Made by a program: the position numbers and the translations under genes. From RGIG995 sp045603745 (GTDB taxonomy: Bacteria > Bacillota > Clostridia > Oscillospirales > UBA644), in NCBI GenBank assembly GCA_045603745.1, contig JAZUMQ010000048.1, forward strand, positions 1 to 40,849: DNA of 40,849 bases, in the 5' to 3' direction. This document shows, in pieces, positions 31,332 to 39,020 of this stretch (position 1 is its first letter; every line of letters starts with the position of its first letter). The notes beneath the pieces are model-generated. The model was not told the origin of the DNA. It saw nothing but the letters and a program-made list of their open reading frames with translations, and searched no databases.

Positions 31332-32114
31332 ATGACTGATCGTAAAATGTGGAAAACAGGTCTTTCCATTGGCGTTCTTACGGAGGAAAAACTGCAAAAG
31401 GCAGCTGCCGCCAAATTGGATCTGGTTGAAATCAACGGAATTGACGATCCTGCCAACTGGGAAAAGGTTCCCGAATGGGAAGTTAAGACCGGGGTTAAAG
31501 TTTGGTCTATTCATCTTCCGTTTAGCTGGAAAAAGCATCCTTTTGCCGATCCTACGGCAGATAATGAAGAGGATTGGAATGAAAGTTATGATCGCTACGT
31601 TCCTCTCATTATCGGTTGCGGAAAAGCCGGCATTAAACATGTGGTAATTCATCCCAGCCGTGAACCTTTTAAGGACGAAGACCGGGAAAAATACATGCAG
31701 CTTGCCATTGCACGTCTTAAGATCCTTTCTGACATTTGTAAGGAAAACGGTTGTGTTCTTTGTGTAGAAGACCTTCCTCGTACCTGCCTTGGTCGGGATT
31801 CTGACGAAATGCTCCGTTTTGTGGAAACCAACCCGGATCTGCGTATTTGCTTCGACGTAAACCACCTGTTGCGAGAGGATCACGCTGAGTTTGTAAAGAA
31901 GGTTGGTAAATATATCGTTACCACCCATATTTCCGACTACGATTTCATTGATGAAAGACATCTGTACCCCATGCAAGGGCAGATTAACTGGAGAATGCTC
32001 CAATCTGCTTTGGAATTGGCAGATTATAAAGGACCTTTCATGTATGAAACCAACGCCATGGGACATACCTGGGTGGACGTCAAGAAGAACCACGACTATT
32101 TGAAGAACCTGTAA
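31332..32114 (+). CDS. sugar phosphate isomerase/epimerase-like TIM-barrel protein
   Basis: A 260-residue protein of the xylose-isomerase/AP-endonuclease-2 superfamily. Metal-binding elements in barrel order include VVIHPS, CVEDLPR, CFDVNHLL, TTHISDYD and MYETNA near the C-terminus. Such proteins interconvert keto and aldo sugars or inositol derivatives; the substrate here is unknown. The ATG at 31332 is chosen for its GGAGGT at 31319-31324; upstream in-frame starts lie over the promoter. Monocistronic, next to a GH36 alpha-galactosidase on the opposite strand, so sugar catabolism is plausible. Confidence 0.85.
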   Translation: MTDRKMWKTGLSIGVLTEEKLQKAAAAKLDLVEINGIDDPANWEKVPEWEVKTGVKVWSIHLPFSWKKHPFADPTADNEEDWNESYDRYVPLIIGCGKAGIKHVVIHPSREPFKDEDREKYMQLAIARLKILSDICKENGCVLCVEDLPRTCLGRDSDEMLRFVETNPDLRICFDVNHLLREDHAEFVKKVGKYIVTTHISDYDFIDERHLYPMQGQINWRMLQSALELADYKGPFMYETNAMGHTWVDVKKNHDYLKNL

Positions 32115-32124
32115 TTTTATTGAA

Positions 32125-32157
32125 GACGCCGATCTCCATTGAGGTCGGCATCTTTTT
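32125..32157 (+). terminator. terminator of the isomerase gene
   Basis: An 11-bp stem GACGCCGATCT / AGGTCGGCATC with two G-U pairs, loop CCATTG, then TTTTT. Confidence 0.8.
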
Positions 32158-32161
32158 GCAT

Positions 32162-32195
32162 AAAATTCCCGAAGAATCGCTTCTTCGGGAATTTT
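32162..32195. terminator. bidirectional terminator, mainly for alpha-galactosidase
   Basis: Perfect 15-bp stem AAAATTCCCGAAGAA / TTCTTCGGGAATTTT, TCGC loop, T-rich in both directions, eight bases past the GH36 stop. Confidence 0.85.
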
Positions 32196-32202
32196 TGTTC
32201 TC

Positions 32203-34371
32203 TTATTTTACTTCGGTCAAATAAACTTTAAAGGTCGTATAGTCTTTCATGATTTCAAGACGGTTGGAGCCGGCGTTCATCCAAACGCTTCCGGGACGTA
32301 CGGTTCCGTTTTGGTCAATGTACATTTTGTTCGGATCCAATCCGCGGAATTGAACGGTTCTGCGCCGTACTCTGGGACGGTTGCGAACACAGACGAAGGT
32401 CAACAGAGCTTCGCTCTTGTCTTCGGAAACGTAGCACCAAGCACATTCTTCCCGATTGGGAGGAATTACGCGGTACAGTTCGCCGAAGTGGATGACATCA
32501 TAGTATTTATGATATTCTGCAATTTGTTCCTTAACTTCTTCTTTTTCTTCGTCGGACATGGTAGTAACGTCCAGCTCGTATCCAAAGGTCCCTGCCAAGG
32601 CCACGTCAGCGCGGGTCTGCAGGGGAGTGGTTCTTCCGGTTTGATGATTGGGGCAAGCGGAAACATGGGAAGAAACGGTAGAGGTGGGGTAGCACATGGA
32701 CGTCCCGTACTGAATGTCCAAACGTTCGATGGCGTCGGTGTCGTCACTGGTCCAGTATTGGGGCGAATAATAGAGCATTGCCGGGTCGAACCGTCCGCCG
32801 CCGCTGGCACAACCTTCCAATAAAAGATCGGGATATGCTTTCAATAACCGATCCAAAAGGGCATAGAGACCCAAAACATAACGGTGGAAAATTTCTTTTT
32901 GCCGTTCGGGAGCTAACAGACAACTTCCCGCTTCAGTTAAATAACGGTTGAAATCCCATTTGATGTATTCGATCTTGGCGTTTTTCATGACGTTGTCCAT
33001 GCAATTGAACAGATAATCACGAACGTCTTCCCGAGACATGTCTAATACATACTGATTCCGGCTGGTGCAAAGTTCACGACCTTCCACCTGCAAGCACCAA
33101 TCGGGGTGAGTACGGTAAAGGTCGCTGTCCGGGTTGACCATTTCCGGCTCAAACCAAAGACCGAATTTCATTCCCAAAGCGTGAATGCGATCGGAAAGCA
33201 ACCCCAATCCACCCTTCAGTTTTTCTTCGTTAACAAACCAATCGCCTAATCCGGCTTTGTCGCTGTTTCTGGTACCAAACCAACCGTCGTCGAGAACCAA
33301 CATTTCTACACCCAGCTCTCCGGCTTGTTTTGCGATGTTATAGATCTTTTCTTCGTCAAAATCAAAGTAAGTGCCTTCCCAGTTGTTGATCAACAAGGGG
33401 CGTTTTGCATTTTTCCAAGGACCACGGCAGAGATTGTTTCGGTAAAGTTTGTGGAAGGTTCGGCTCATTTCCCCCAATCCGTCGGCAGAGAAGACCGAAA
33501 CGGCTTCCGGAGTTTCAAATTGTTCGCCGGGTTCCAATTTCCAACCAAAATCGTTTGGATTGATCCCCATGATTACACGGAGATCTCCGTCGACGCTTTG
33601 TTCAGTTTGAATGGAGAAGTTTCCGCTATAGACCAGATTAAATCCGTACGCAGCCCCCGAATCTTCGTTGGTGTCCTTATTTACGATTGCAACAAAGGGG
33701 TTCTGCTGATGGCTGGAAGCACCCCGGGAGCTTTCAATGGCAATCGTTCCATGGGGGATTTCAGACCGTTCAAAGGTCCTTTCTCTACCCCATTCGCCAT
33801 ATAGATGACAGAGTTCCCAATCTCCGAAAGGAATTTCACAACAAAGGGAGAATACTCGTTCCAGTTCCATTTCATAATCGGAATTATTTTTTACGACGGC
33901 TCTGCGGGTAATGGCGTCATAAATTTCAAAGACAGAGTAGAACAGAGTAACCTGTGCTCCGGTTACTTTATCTTCGGTCAAAATCTCCAAAGTGGTCGTT
34001 TCTTCTTCGGTTCCGTATGTGGACGGCTGACCGGGAATTTCCGGCTTTCCTGCATAAATTTTGTGAGACACGTACCGAATGTCCGTCGATGCGTTTCCGG
34101 CGACATTACGGATCTGAAGGGCGCTGACACGGAAATCTCCGGTGCCGTTACAACCGTATTCCAAAGCGGCGGTGCAGGGGGTGGTGGTGCCGTCGGCACT
34201 CTTCGGACCCCGGGCAAGACGTCCGGCATATTCTCTCATATCACATATCGGGACGACAGGTCCGTAATAGTCATGGATCAAAAATCCGCCGTCGTTGATG
34301 TGAAATACGTAGGACGTGTTCGGGGTGGAAAGATAGAAGGATTTGAATTCTTCCGAATACTGGATTGACAT
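32203..34371 (-). CDS. alpha-galactosidase, glycoside hydrolase family 36
   Basis: A 722-residue cytoplasmic enzyme that releases alpha-linked galactose from raffinose-family sugars. N-terminal beta-supersandwich (about 1-300), catalytic barrel (about 320-640) and C-terminal beta domain. LDDGWFGTRN at about 360-369; the nucleophile is D473 in IKWDFNRY; the acid/base lies in WTSDDTDAIERL (D543-D546); the CxxGGGR loop EGCASGGGRF precedes it. Length and motifs fit clostridial AgaR/RafA-type GH36. The ATG at 34371 is chosen because AAGGAG is eight bases away, while the ATG at 34377 is only two. Its leader carries the scar of a second copy (34396-34480). Confidence 0.94.
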   Translation of the reverse strand: MSIQYSEEFKSFYLSTPNTSYVFHINDGGFLIHDYYGPVVPICDMREYAGRLARGPKSADGTTTPCTAALEYGCNGTGDFRVSALQIRNVAGNASTDIRYVSHKIYAGKPEIPGQPSTYGTEEETTTLEILTEDKVTGAQVTLFYSVFEIYDAITRRAVVKNNSDYEMELERVFSLCCEIPFGDWELCHLYGEWGRERTFERSEIPHGTIAIESSRGASSHQQNPFVAIVNKDTNEDSGAAYGFNLVYSGNFSIQTEQSVDGDLRVIMGINPNDFGWKLEPGEQFETPEAVSVFSADGLGEMSRTFHKLYRNNLCRGPWKNAKRPLLINNWEGTYFDFDEEKIYNIAKQAGELGVEMLVLDDGWFGTRNSDKAGLGDWFVNEEKLKGGLGLLSDRIHALGMKFGLWFEPEMVNPDSDLYRTHPDWCLQVEGRELCTSRNQYVLDMSREDVRDYLFNCMDNVMKNAKIEYIKWDFNRYLTEAGSCLLAPERQKEIFHRYVLGLYALLDRLLKAYPDLLLEGCASGGGRFDPAMLYYSPQYWTSDDTDAIERLDIQYGTSMCYPTSTVSSHVSACPNHQTGRTTPLQTRADVALAGTFGYELDVTTMSDEEKEEVKEQIAEYHKYYDVIHFGELYRVIPPNREECAWCYVSEDKSEALLTFVCVRNRPRVRRRTVQFRGLDPNKMYIDQNGTVRPGSVWMNAGSNRLEIMKDYTTFKVYLTEVK

Positions 34372-34395
34372 GATCATCGCTCCTTTATTTATGTT

Positions 34396-34480
34396 TTATT
34401 TTACTTCCGTGAAATATGTAAGAGGAATTCGGGGTGTTCAAATAAAAGGATCTCAACTCTTCCGAGTACTGGATAGGCAT
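34396..34480 (-). pseudogene. deletion remnant of a second GH36 alpha-galactosidase
   Basis: On the minus strand a ribosome site AAAGGAG and ATG (34480-34478) begin M-P-I-Q-Y-S-E-E-L-R-S-F-Y-L-N-T-P-N-S-S, near-identical to the first residues of the intact gene (M-S-I-Q-Y-S-E-E-F-K-S-F-Y-L-S-T-P-N-T-S), then Y-I-F-H. Immediately after, in the +1 frame, ACG-GAA-GTA-AAA-TAA reads T-E-V-K-stop, exactly the intact gene's C-terminus. So the first 24 codons and the last five are joined and the middle is gone. The two copies differ at many bases, so this was an old divergent tandem paralogue, not a recent copy. Only a 31-residue in-frame peptide remains. Confidence 0.8.
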
Positions 34481-34510
34481 AACCGTCGCTCCTTTGTTAC
34501 ATATATTTTT

Positions 34511-34516
34511 ATTATA
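34511..34516 (-). promoter_or_regulatory. -10 box now driving the alpha-galactosidase
   Basis: TATAAT on the minus strand about 31 bases upstream of the remnant start codon. No good -35 box is seen 17 bases upstream, consistent with an activator-dependent sugar promoter (inferred). Confidence 0.5.
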
Positions 34517-34731
34517 CCATATATTTATGGCGATTTCTTGTAGTTTTGTTGTTTATTTATTGTTTCTTTGTGTCGTCTTTTGATGAAATCCTCTTGTTCT
34601 GTTGTGGAGTTCCCCCAAAATATAAATTGCCTTTGCTGATTTTGAAAACGATTGTTAGAAAAATATTACAGATTCGTCGGTAAAAAGAAATGATAAGGGT
34701 TTATAATGTAATACAAAGGGGGTGATTGATT
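34517..34731 (+). other. intergenic spacer between divergent genes
   Basis: AT-rich, with no open frame of note and no convincing terminator. A TATAAT at 34702-34707, 25 bases before the fusion-gene start, lacks a good -35 and is the only promoter candidate for that gene. Confidence 0.4.
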
Positions 34732-36525
34732 TTGGAACGGAAGTTGTATGCAACCGTATCTTCGTCCGAGGCCGGAAAAAAGCTCAAAGACTTTTTACGG
34801 GCAAAGTGGCATCTATCTGCAGCCCTGCTGATTGAATTAAAACGCAGGAGAGAGGGTATTACCGTTAACGGACGAACGGTCACTGTGGGATATATGGTAA
34901 AATCCGGAGATCAAGTATGTATCTCCGTCGGAGACGAAGGCGTAGACTCCGGTTTTGCAGAAACCCCGATGCCTTTGGAGATCTTGTACGAGGATTCCGA
35001 TTTGATCGCTCTTAATAAGCCACCCTTTTTACCGGTTCACCCATCGAAAGGTCACGAAGCCGATACCTTGTCAAATGGATTGACCGCATATTACCACGAA
35101 AAAGGGGAGACTTTTGTTTCCCGTTGTGTTCTTCGCTTGGACGCCAATACTTCCGGGGCTGTGTTGTTTGCAAAAAACGCTTATGCTCACGACCAAATCC
35201 GTCATCATCTCATCGAAGGAAAGGTTTTGAAAGAATATTACGCTTTGGTTCATGGTCAACCTCGTTATCACGGCGTCATCAACGCCCCGATCTACCGTCC
35301 GGAAGAGGCCACCGTCAAGCGGATCGTTGATGAACGGGGTAAAGCCTCAGTTACCGAATATTTTACCGAGAAAAGCGACGGAAATCTTTCGTTGCTTCGG
35401 GTGTTGCCTCGCACCGGTCGAACCCATCAGATCCGATTGCATTTATCTTATATCGGTACTCCGATTGTTTCCGATTTTTTATACGGAGATGAATCCGACG
35501 GAATTTTAAATCGCCACGGATTGCATTGTTACCGACTGTCTTTCCCTCACCCGGTTACCGGAAAAATCGTTACCGTCAAGGCGCCTCTTGCCCCTGATAT
35601 GCAAGCAGTGACCTGCCGTCTCCCTATTTGCGAACGTTATCGTACCCTTGATTCTTATCTGAAAGAAACTTACGGAGAAAAATTGGTAAAATTATCTCTT
35701 AATGCCGGATTGTCCTGTCCGAATCGTCAAAAGGGCGGAACAGGGTGTTCGTTTTGTTCTTCCGGAGGAAGTGGGGAATTTGCATCGTCCTCCGAACTTT
35801 CGATTTCAGAACAGATAAAACAGGGAAAAGAACGGTTGTTCCGCAAATGGTCGAAGTATCGCTATATCGCTTATTTTCAGGCGTATACCAATACTTACGC
35901 ATCGGTAGAAACCCTTCGACATCTTTTTACACAAGCCATTGCCGATCCCGACGGTGCGGTATTGTCTATCGCAACTCGCCCCGATTGTTTGCCTGATGAG
36001 GTTTTGAATCTTTTGTCCGAATTAAATCAAATCAAACCCCTTTGGGTCGAATTGGGATTGCAGACGGCTCATGACTGCACCGCCGCCCGATTGAATCGGG
36101 GCTACGACCGTGTCGTTTATGAAAGGGCGGTTGCATCTCTTCATGAAAGAGAAATCCCTGTGATTACTCATTTAATTTTCGGGCTTCCGGGGGAGACGAA
36201 AGAGCAAATGCTTCAATCGGTTCGCTACGCCGGTCAATATTCCGACGGTGTTAAACTTCAGATGTTGCAGATTTTGAGGGGCTCTGCTCTGGGGATTGAA
36301 TATGAGAAAGAACCATTCCCCCTCTTGACTCGGCAAGAGTACGTCTCCTTGATCTGTGATTCCATTGCCCTGCTTCCCGCTGACGTAACGGTTCACCGGA
36401 TCACGGGAGACCCTTCGTCCGAACTTCTCATTGCTCCCGCATGGACGGGGGACAAAAAGCGAGTTTTAGCCGAGATTAAAGGGGAGTTGGAACGTCGCGA
36501 TATTACGCAAGGTTGTTTATTATAA
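34732..36525 (+). CDS. fusion: RluA-family pseudouridine synthase + YhcC/YtqA-type radical SAM enzyme
   Basis: One unbroken 597-residue frame. Residues 1-65 look like an S4 RNA-binding domain (LLIELKRRREGITVNGRTV). Residues 75-295 form an RluA-type synthase with the catalytic D137 in LRLDANTSGAVLFAKN, followed by VLPRTGRTHQIRLHL. A short linker leads to residues 302-597, a complete TIGR01212-type radical SAM protein: RYRTLDSYLKETYGEKLVKL, cluster cysteines C329, C339 and C342 in CPNRQKGGTGCSFC, then SSGGSGEF. The TTG start at 34732 is set by the GGGGG-type ribosome site at about 34717-34722. Both halves act on RNA in known relatives; I recall B. subtilis YtqA being placed (as MnmL) in wobble-uridine modification. 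Target and product here are unknown. Confidence 0.88.
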   Translation: MERKLYATVSSSEAGKKLKDFLRAKWHLSAALLIELKRRREGITVNGRTVTVGYMVKSGDQVCISVGDEGVDSGFAETPMPLEILYEDSDLIALNKPPFLPVHPSKGHEADTLSNGLTAYYHEKGETFVSRCVLRLDANTSGAVLFAKNAYAHDQIRHHLIEGKVLKEYYALVHGQPRYHGVINAPIYRPEEATVKRIVDERGKASVTEYFTEKSDGNLSLLRVLPRTGRTHQIRLHLSYIGTPIVSDFLYGDESDGILNRHGLHCYRLSFPHPVTGKIVTVKAPLAPDMQAVTCRLPICERYRTLDSYLKETYGEKLVKLSLNAGLSCPNRQKGGTGCSFCSSGGSGEFASSSELSISEQIKQGKERLFRKWSKYRYIAYFQAYTNTYASVETLRHLFTQAIADPDGAVLSIATRPDCLPDEVLNLLSELNQIKPLWVELGLQTAHDCTAARLNRGYDRVVYERAVASLHEREIPVITHLIFGLPGETKEQMLQSVRYAGQYSDGVKLQMLQILRGSALGIEYEKEPFPLLTRQEYVSLICDSIALLPADVTVHRITGDPSSELLIAPAWTGDKKRVLAEIKGELERRDITQGCLL

Positions 36526-36534
36526 AATAGCGAA

Positions 36535-36560
36535 AAAGGCTCCTCAATCGAGGAGCCTTT
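36535..36560. terminator. bidirectional intrinsic terminator
   Basis: Perfect 11-bp stem AAAGGCTCCTC / GAGGAGCCTTT with an AATC loop. The minus-strand side continues TTCGCTATTTTAT. It divides the fusion gene from the LTA-synthase-like gene. Confidence 0.88.
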
Positions 36561-36567
36561 CCTATAC

Positions 36568-38127
36568 TCAATTCTTTTTCCCTAATAGAAAATTGTTTTG
36601 ATAGTAGTACGAGATTTTGTTGATTTCATCGCAAAGATAACTGTATCCCAGTTCTTCGTAAAGCGTTTGTTTGTCTGAGAACAGGTTTGTTCCCAGTCCC
36701 AGCCGTTCGCCCTTAATTTCGCAACCGATTGCAGCCAAGGTCGTGGGGAACATGTCCAATGTGGTGAAATTCCGATTCTTTTCCTGAACTGCATCGATCG
36801 GTGCGTTGATGATGCAGTTATAGACTCTGCGAATATAGTCTTTTCCGGTGTGAACGTTATGGTAGGTGTTGTTCATGCTCAAATGGTCGCCGGAAATAAT
36901 GATGGTCGTGTTTTCGTAGAAATTTTGTTGCTGAATCCATTCCACGAATTCCTGTACCTGTTTGCTGGAACAGGAAATTACGTTTGCAAATTGCTTATTT
37001 CCCTGTTCTTCGTTCGCAAAATGTTCTTCGTATTGAGTGTCACAATACGTGCATTGGTATCCATCGGGGTGATGAGTGTCTACCGTGAGCATGGTAAAGG
37101 CAAAGGGTTCGTTTCGTTCGGAGATTTCGGTCAGTTTTTCTTTCGCATATTGGAATAGATACATATCTTCGTATCCCCAGAAATTGTTCCAATAATCCGA
37201 GGGAATCAAACCTTCTTCTCGAGCTGTGAACAGATCATAAACGTGATCCAACCCATGTTGGGTAAAATATTCTCTCCGTCCTCCGAAACTTGCGTCAGAG
37301 CCGACCATCAGTGTTTGATCGTAGCCATTTTCACTGAGAATATCGGTCAAGGACGTTACGCCGGGCAACACCTGAGAATAATTGTTTAAGCCGTTGTTCC
37401 AAATCCCGTTGGGAAGGCACAAGGGTAACCCGGACGTTTGGGAGATCATTGCCGCAATGGTCCACGTTGAACCGGTTGTGGTTCTCCCTCCGCCAATTCC
37501 TTCCGATTGGGAGAAGTTCAGATTGTCTTTTGCCAGCTGGGTCAATTCCGGGATATAGTTGACCGGAGAAGATCCTCCTTCTTCCACCGACATGTAAGCG
37601 GTTTCCATAGATTCCAAGTAAATATAAATCAGATTTCGCTTTTCTTCGGGGAAGGTAATTTCCACCGTATCGGGATCTACGTAATGGTCTTCAAAAAGGG
37701 TAGTTTGATCCATTCGGGCGGCAAGATAGGCATCAAGCCCCGCTTTGCAGACGGAATACCAAGTTAACGAGGTTAAGAGGGCGAACGAAAGCCCTGCGGC
37801 AATCAGTCGATGAATCAAGGGGCGTTTTCCGTTGGAGATTTTTTCTCTCAAAATCAGTTTCGGGAGAAAAATAAGAACAAAAAAGGTTGCACCGGCACAA
37901 AGGAACGTGGGTAAAATCACCTGAAGCAATGCTTCCCATACTACCGTTGTTCCAACACCGTTCAAATCAGAAAACAACGTGAATAATACGGCGTCAAATC
38001 CTACGTCCGCCCCGAAACTACGGGTAAACCACAGGGCTGCAAATAAGAGAAGAAACGCAATTGTAACGAATACTGCGGAGAGTACCGTCCAAATGATTCC
38101 GGAGTGATTGTTCTTGGTTTTCATCAT
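36568..38127 (-). CDS. LTA synthase / phosphoglycerol transferase family sulfatase-fold protein
   Basis: A 519-residue membrane protein with about four TM helices (near 12-34, 66-90, 106-125 and a shorter one) and an extracellular catalytic domain from about 160. Metal ligand E172 in YIYLESMET; catalytic threonine T216 in GGGRTTTGS; ISGDHLSM supplies the D/H metal pair near 420; VDTHHPDG is also typical. It transfers glycerol-phosphate units from phosphatidylglycerol to wall or lipid acceptors. Four rather than five TMs and the sequence style resemble the phosphoglycerol transferase/MdoB branch more than LtaS itself. ATG with AGGAAGG. Second gene of an operon with the Sel1 protein. Confidence 0.88.
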   Translation of the reverse strand: MMKTKNNHSGIIWTVLSAVFVTIAFLLLFAALWFTRSFGADVGFDAVLFTLFSDLNGVGTTVVWEALLQVILPTFLCAGATFFVLIFLPKLILREKISNGKRPLIHRLIAAGLSFALLTSLTWYSVCKAGLDAYLAARMDQTTLFEDHYVDPDTVEITFPEEKRNLIYIYLESMETAYMSVEEGGSSPVNYIPELTQLAKDNLNFSQSEGIGGGRTTTGSTWTIAAMISQTSGLPLCLPNGIWNNGLNNYSQVLPGVTSLTDILSENGYDQTLMVGSDASFGGRREYFTQHGLDHVYDLFTAREEGLIPSDYWNNFWGYEDMYLFQYAKEKLTEISERNEPFAFTMLTVDTHHPDGYQCTYCDTQYEEHFANEEQGNKQFANVISCSSKQVQEFVEWIQQQNFYENTTIIISGDHLSMNNTYHNVHTGKDYIRRVYNCIINAPIDAVQEKNRNFTTLDMFPTTLAAIGCEIKGERLGLGTNLFSDKQTLYEELGYSYLCDEINKISYYYQNNFLLGKKN

Positions 38128-38148
38128 GTATTAAACCTTCCTCTTTTG

Positions 38149-38724
38149 TTAAAAATGGGTCTCGCATTCCGCCATGCCCGCCTCTGCCTTCCGAAGAAGG
38201 TTTTGGGCTTGTAGGTCTCCGTAATCTGCGTCCGGAGCTACGGTTTCCGCTGCGGCTTGAAAATATTCGTAAGCGTCTTCATAATTTTGTTCTGTTCCAA
38301 GACCGTCTTTTTTACAGGTTCCGATCCGATAGCAGAGTTGCGCCAACAACCGTTCGTCCGGTTCTGACGCGGAAACGGCGATTTCATAGGCTCTCAAATA
38401 ATATCCCACAGAACGTCGCCGATCTTTTTGCAGTCCACCTTTTCCGTGAAAGTAGAAATCGCCCAATTTCAACATGCTGCCCGGATCTTCCAATTCGCTT
38501 GCGCGCTCAAAGCAATATGCTGCCAGTCGGTTGTCTGCCTTGACTCCCCGCCCGGTTTGATAGCAGTATCCTAAATTCCCCATGGCTACTACATTCCCCA
38601 ATTTGCAGGCGAGCCGGTAACATTCAAAGGCGGTTTGTTCTTCGCCCTGTCGAAACAGTTCGGTTCCCAACTGAACCAAACCGTCGGAATCTCCGGCATC
38701 AAACAGGGTTTGCAACTCTTCCAT
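38149..38724 (-). CDS. Sel1-repeat/TPR-like protein
   Basis: A 191-residue soluble protein of tandem Sel1-like helical repeats: A-x-x-x-L-G-x-x-Y-x-x-G-x-G patterns at AMGNLGYCYQTGRGV, SMLKLGDFYFHGKG and AQLCYRIGTCKKDGLG, each followed by an A-Y-x-x-F-x-x-A helix. No signal peptide, so cytoplasmic. Sel1 proteins are scaffolds. It starts the operon with the LTA-synthase-like gene (21 bases apart) and may regulate or assemble it; inference. ATG with GAGAGGA behind a perfect promoter. Confidence 0.88.
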   Translation of the reverse strand: MEELQTLFDAGDSDGLVQLGTELFRQGEEQTAFECYRLACKLGNVVAMGNLGYCYQTGRGVKADNRLAAYCFERASELEDPGSMLKLGDFYFHGKGGLQKDRRRSVGYYLRAYEIAVSASEPDERLLAQLCYRIGTCKKDGLGTEQNYEDAYEYFQAAAETVAPDADYGDLQAQNLLRKAEAGMAECETHF

Positions 38725-38755
38725 GGAACGGTCCTCTCATTTTATAGTTCTTCTT

Positions 38756-38784
38756 ATTATACATTATTTTTCCATTTTTGTCAA
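38756..38784 (-). promoter_or_regulatory. consensus promoter of the Sel1-LTA synthase operon
   Basis: On the minus strand TTGACA (38784-38779), a 17-base spacer, TATAAT (38761-38756): exact consensus. Confidence 0.9.
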
Positions 38785-39020
38785 TTAAAGTCGATAATTT
38801 GAAAGATTTTGTTCTGTTTTCTGCCAAATTCTCTTTTTGACTTTAGTGAATAGCGAGAAAGTTCCGGCAAATACTGAAAATATCATTTCCAATCCGAAAA
38901 AAGTTTTCCTTTTTTTGAATTTCTGTCAATAAATATCCAAGATCTTCCGTTATACTATTTGCAGATGTAATATGATTTTTTTCACGCTACGTCGAAAAAA
39001 CAGCATAGGAGTTGATTCTT
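38785..39020 (+). other. intergenic spacer between divergent genes
   Basis: AT-rich with no recognisable gene. A TATACT at 38951-38956 could be the -10 of the rightward gene, with no acceptable -35. Ribosome site AGGAG at 39007-39011. Confidence 0.4.

Noticed and set aside
32311..34368. Several + strand open frames opposite the alpha-galactosidase
   Set aside because: Antisense shadows of a clear GH36 gene, without ribosome sites or motifs.
34343..34543. 66-codon + strand frame over the GH36 remnant
   Set aside because: It is antisense to the remnant and leader; the minus-strand reading explains the sequence.
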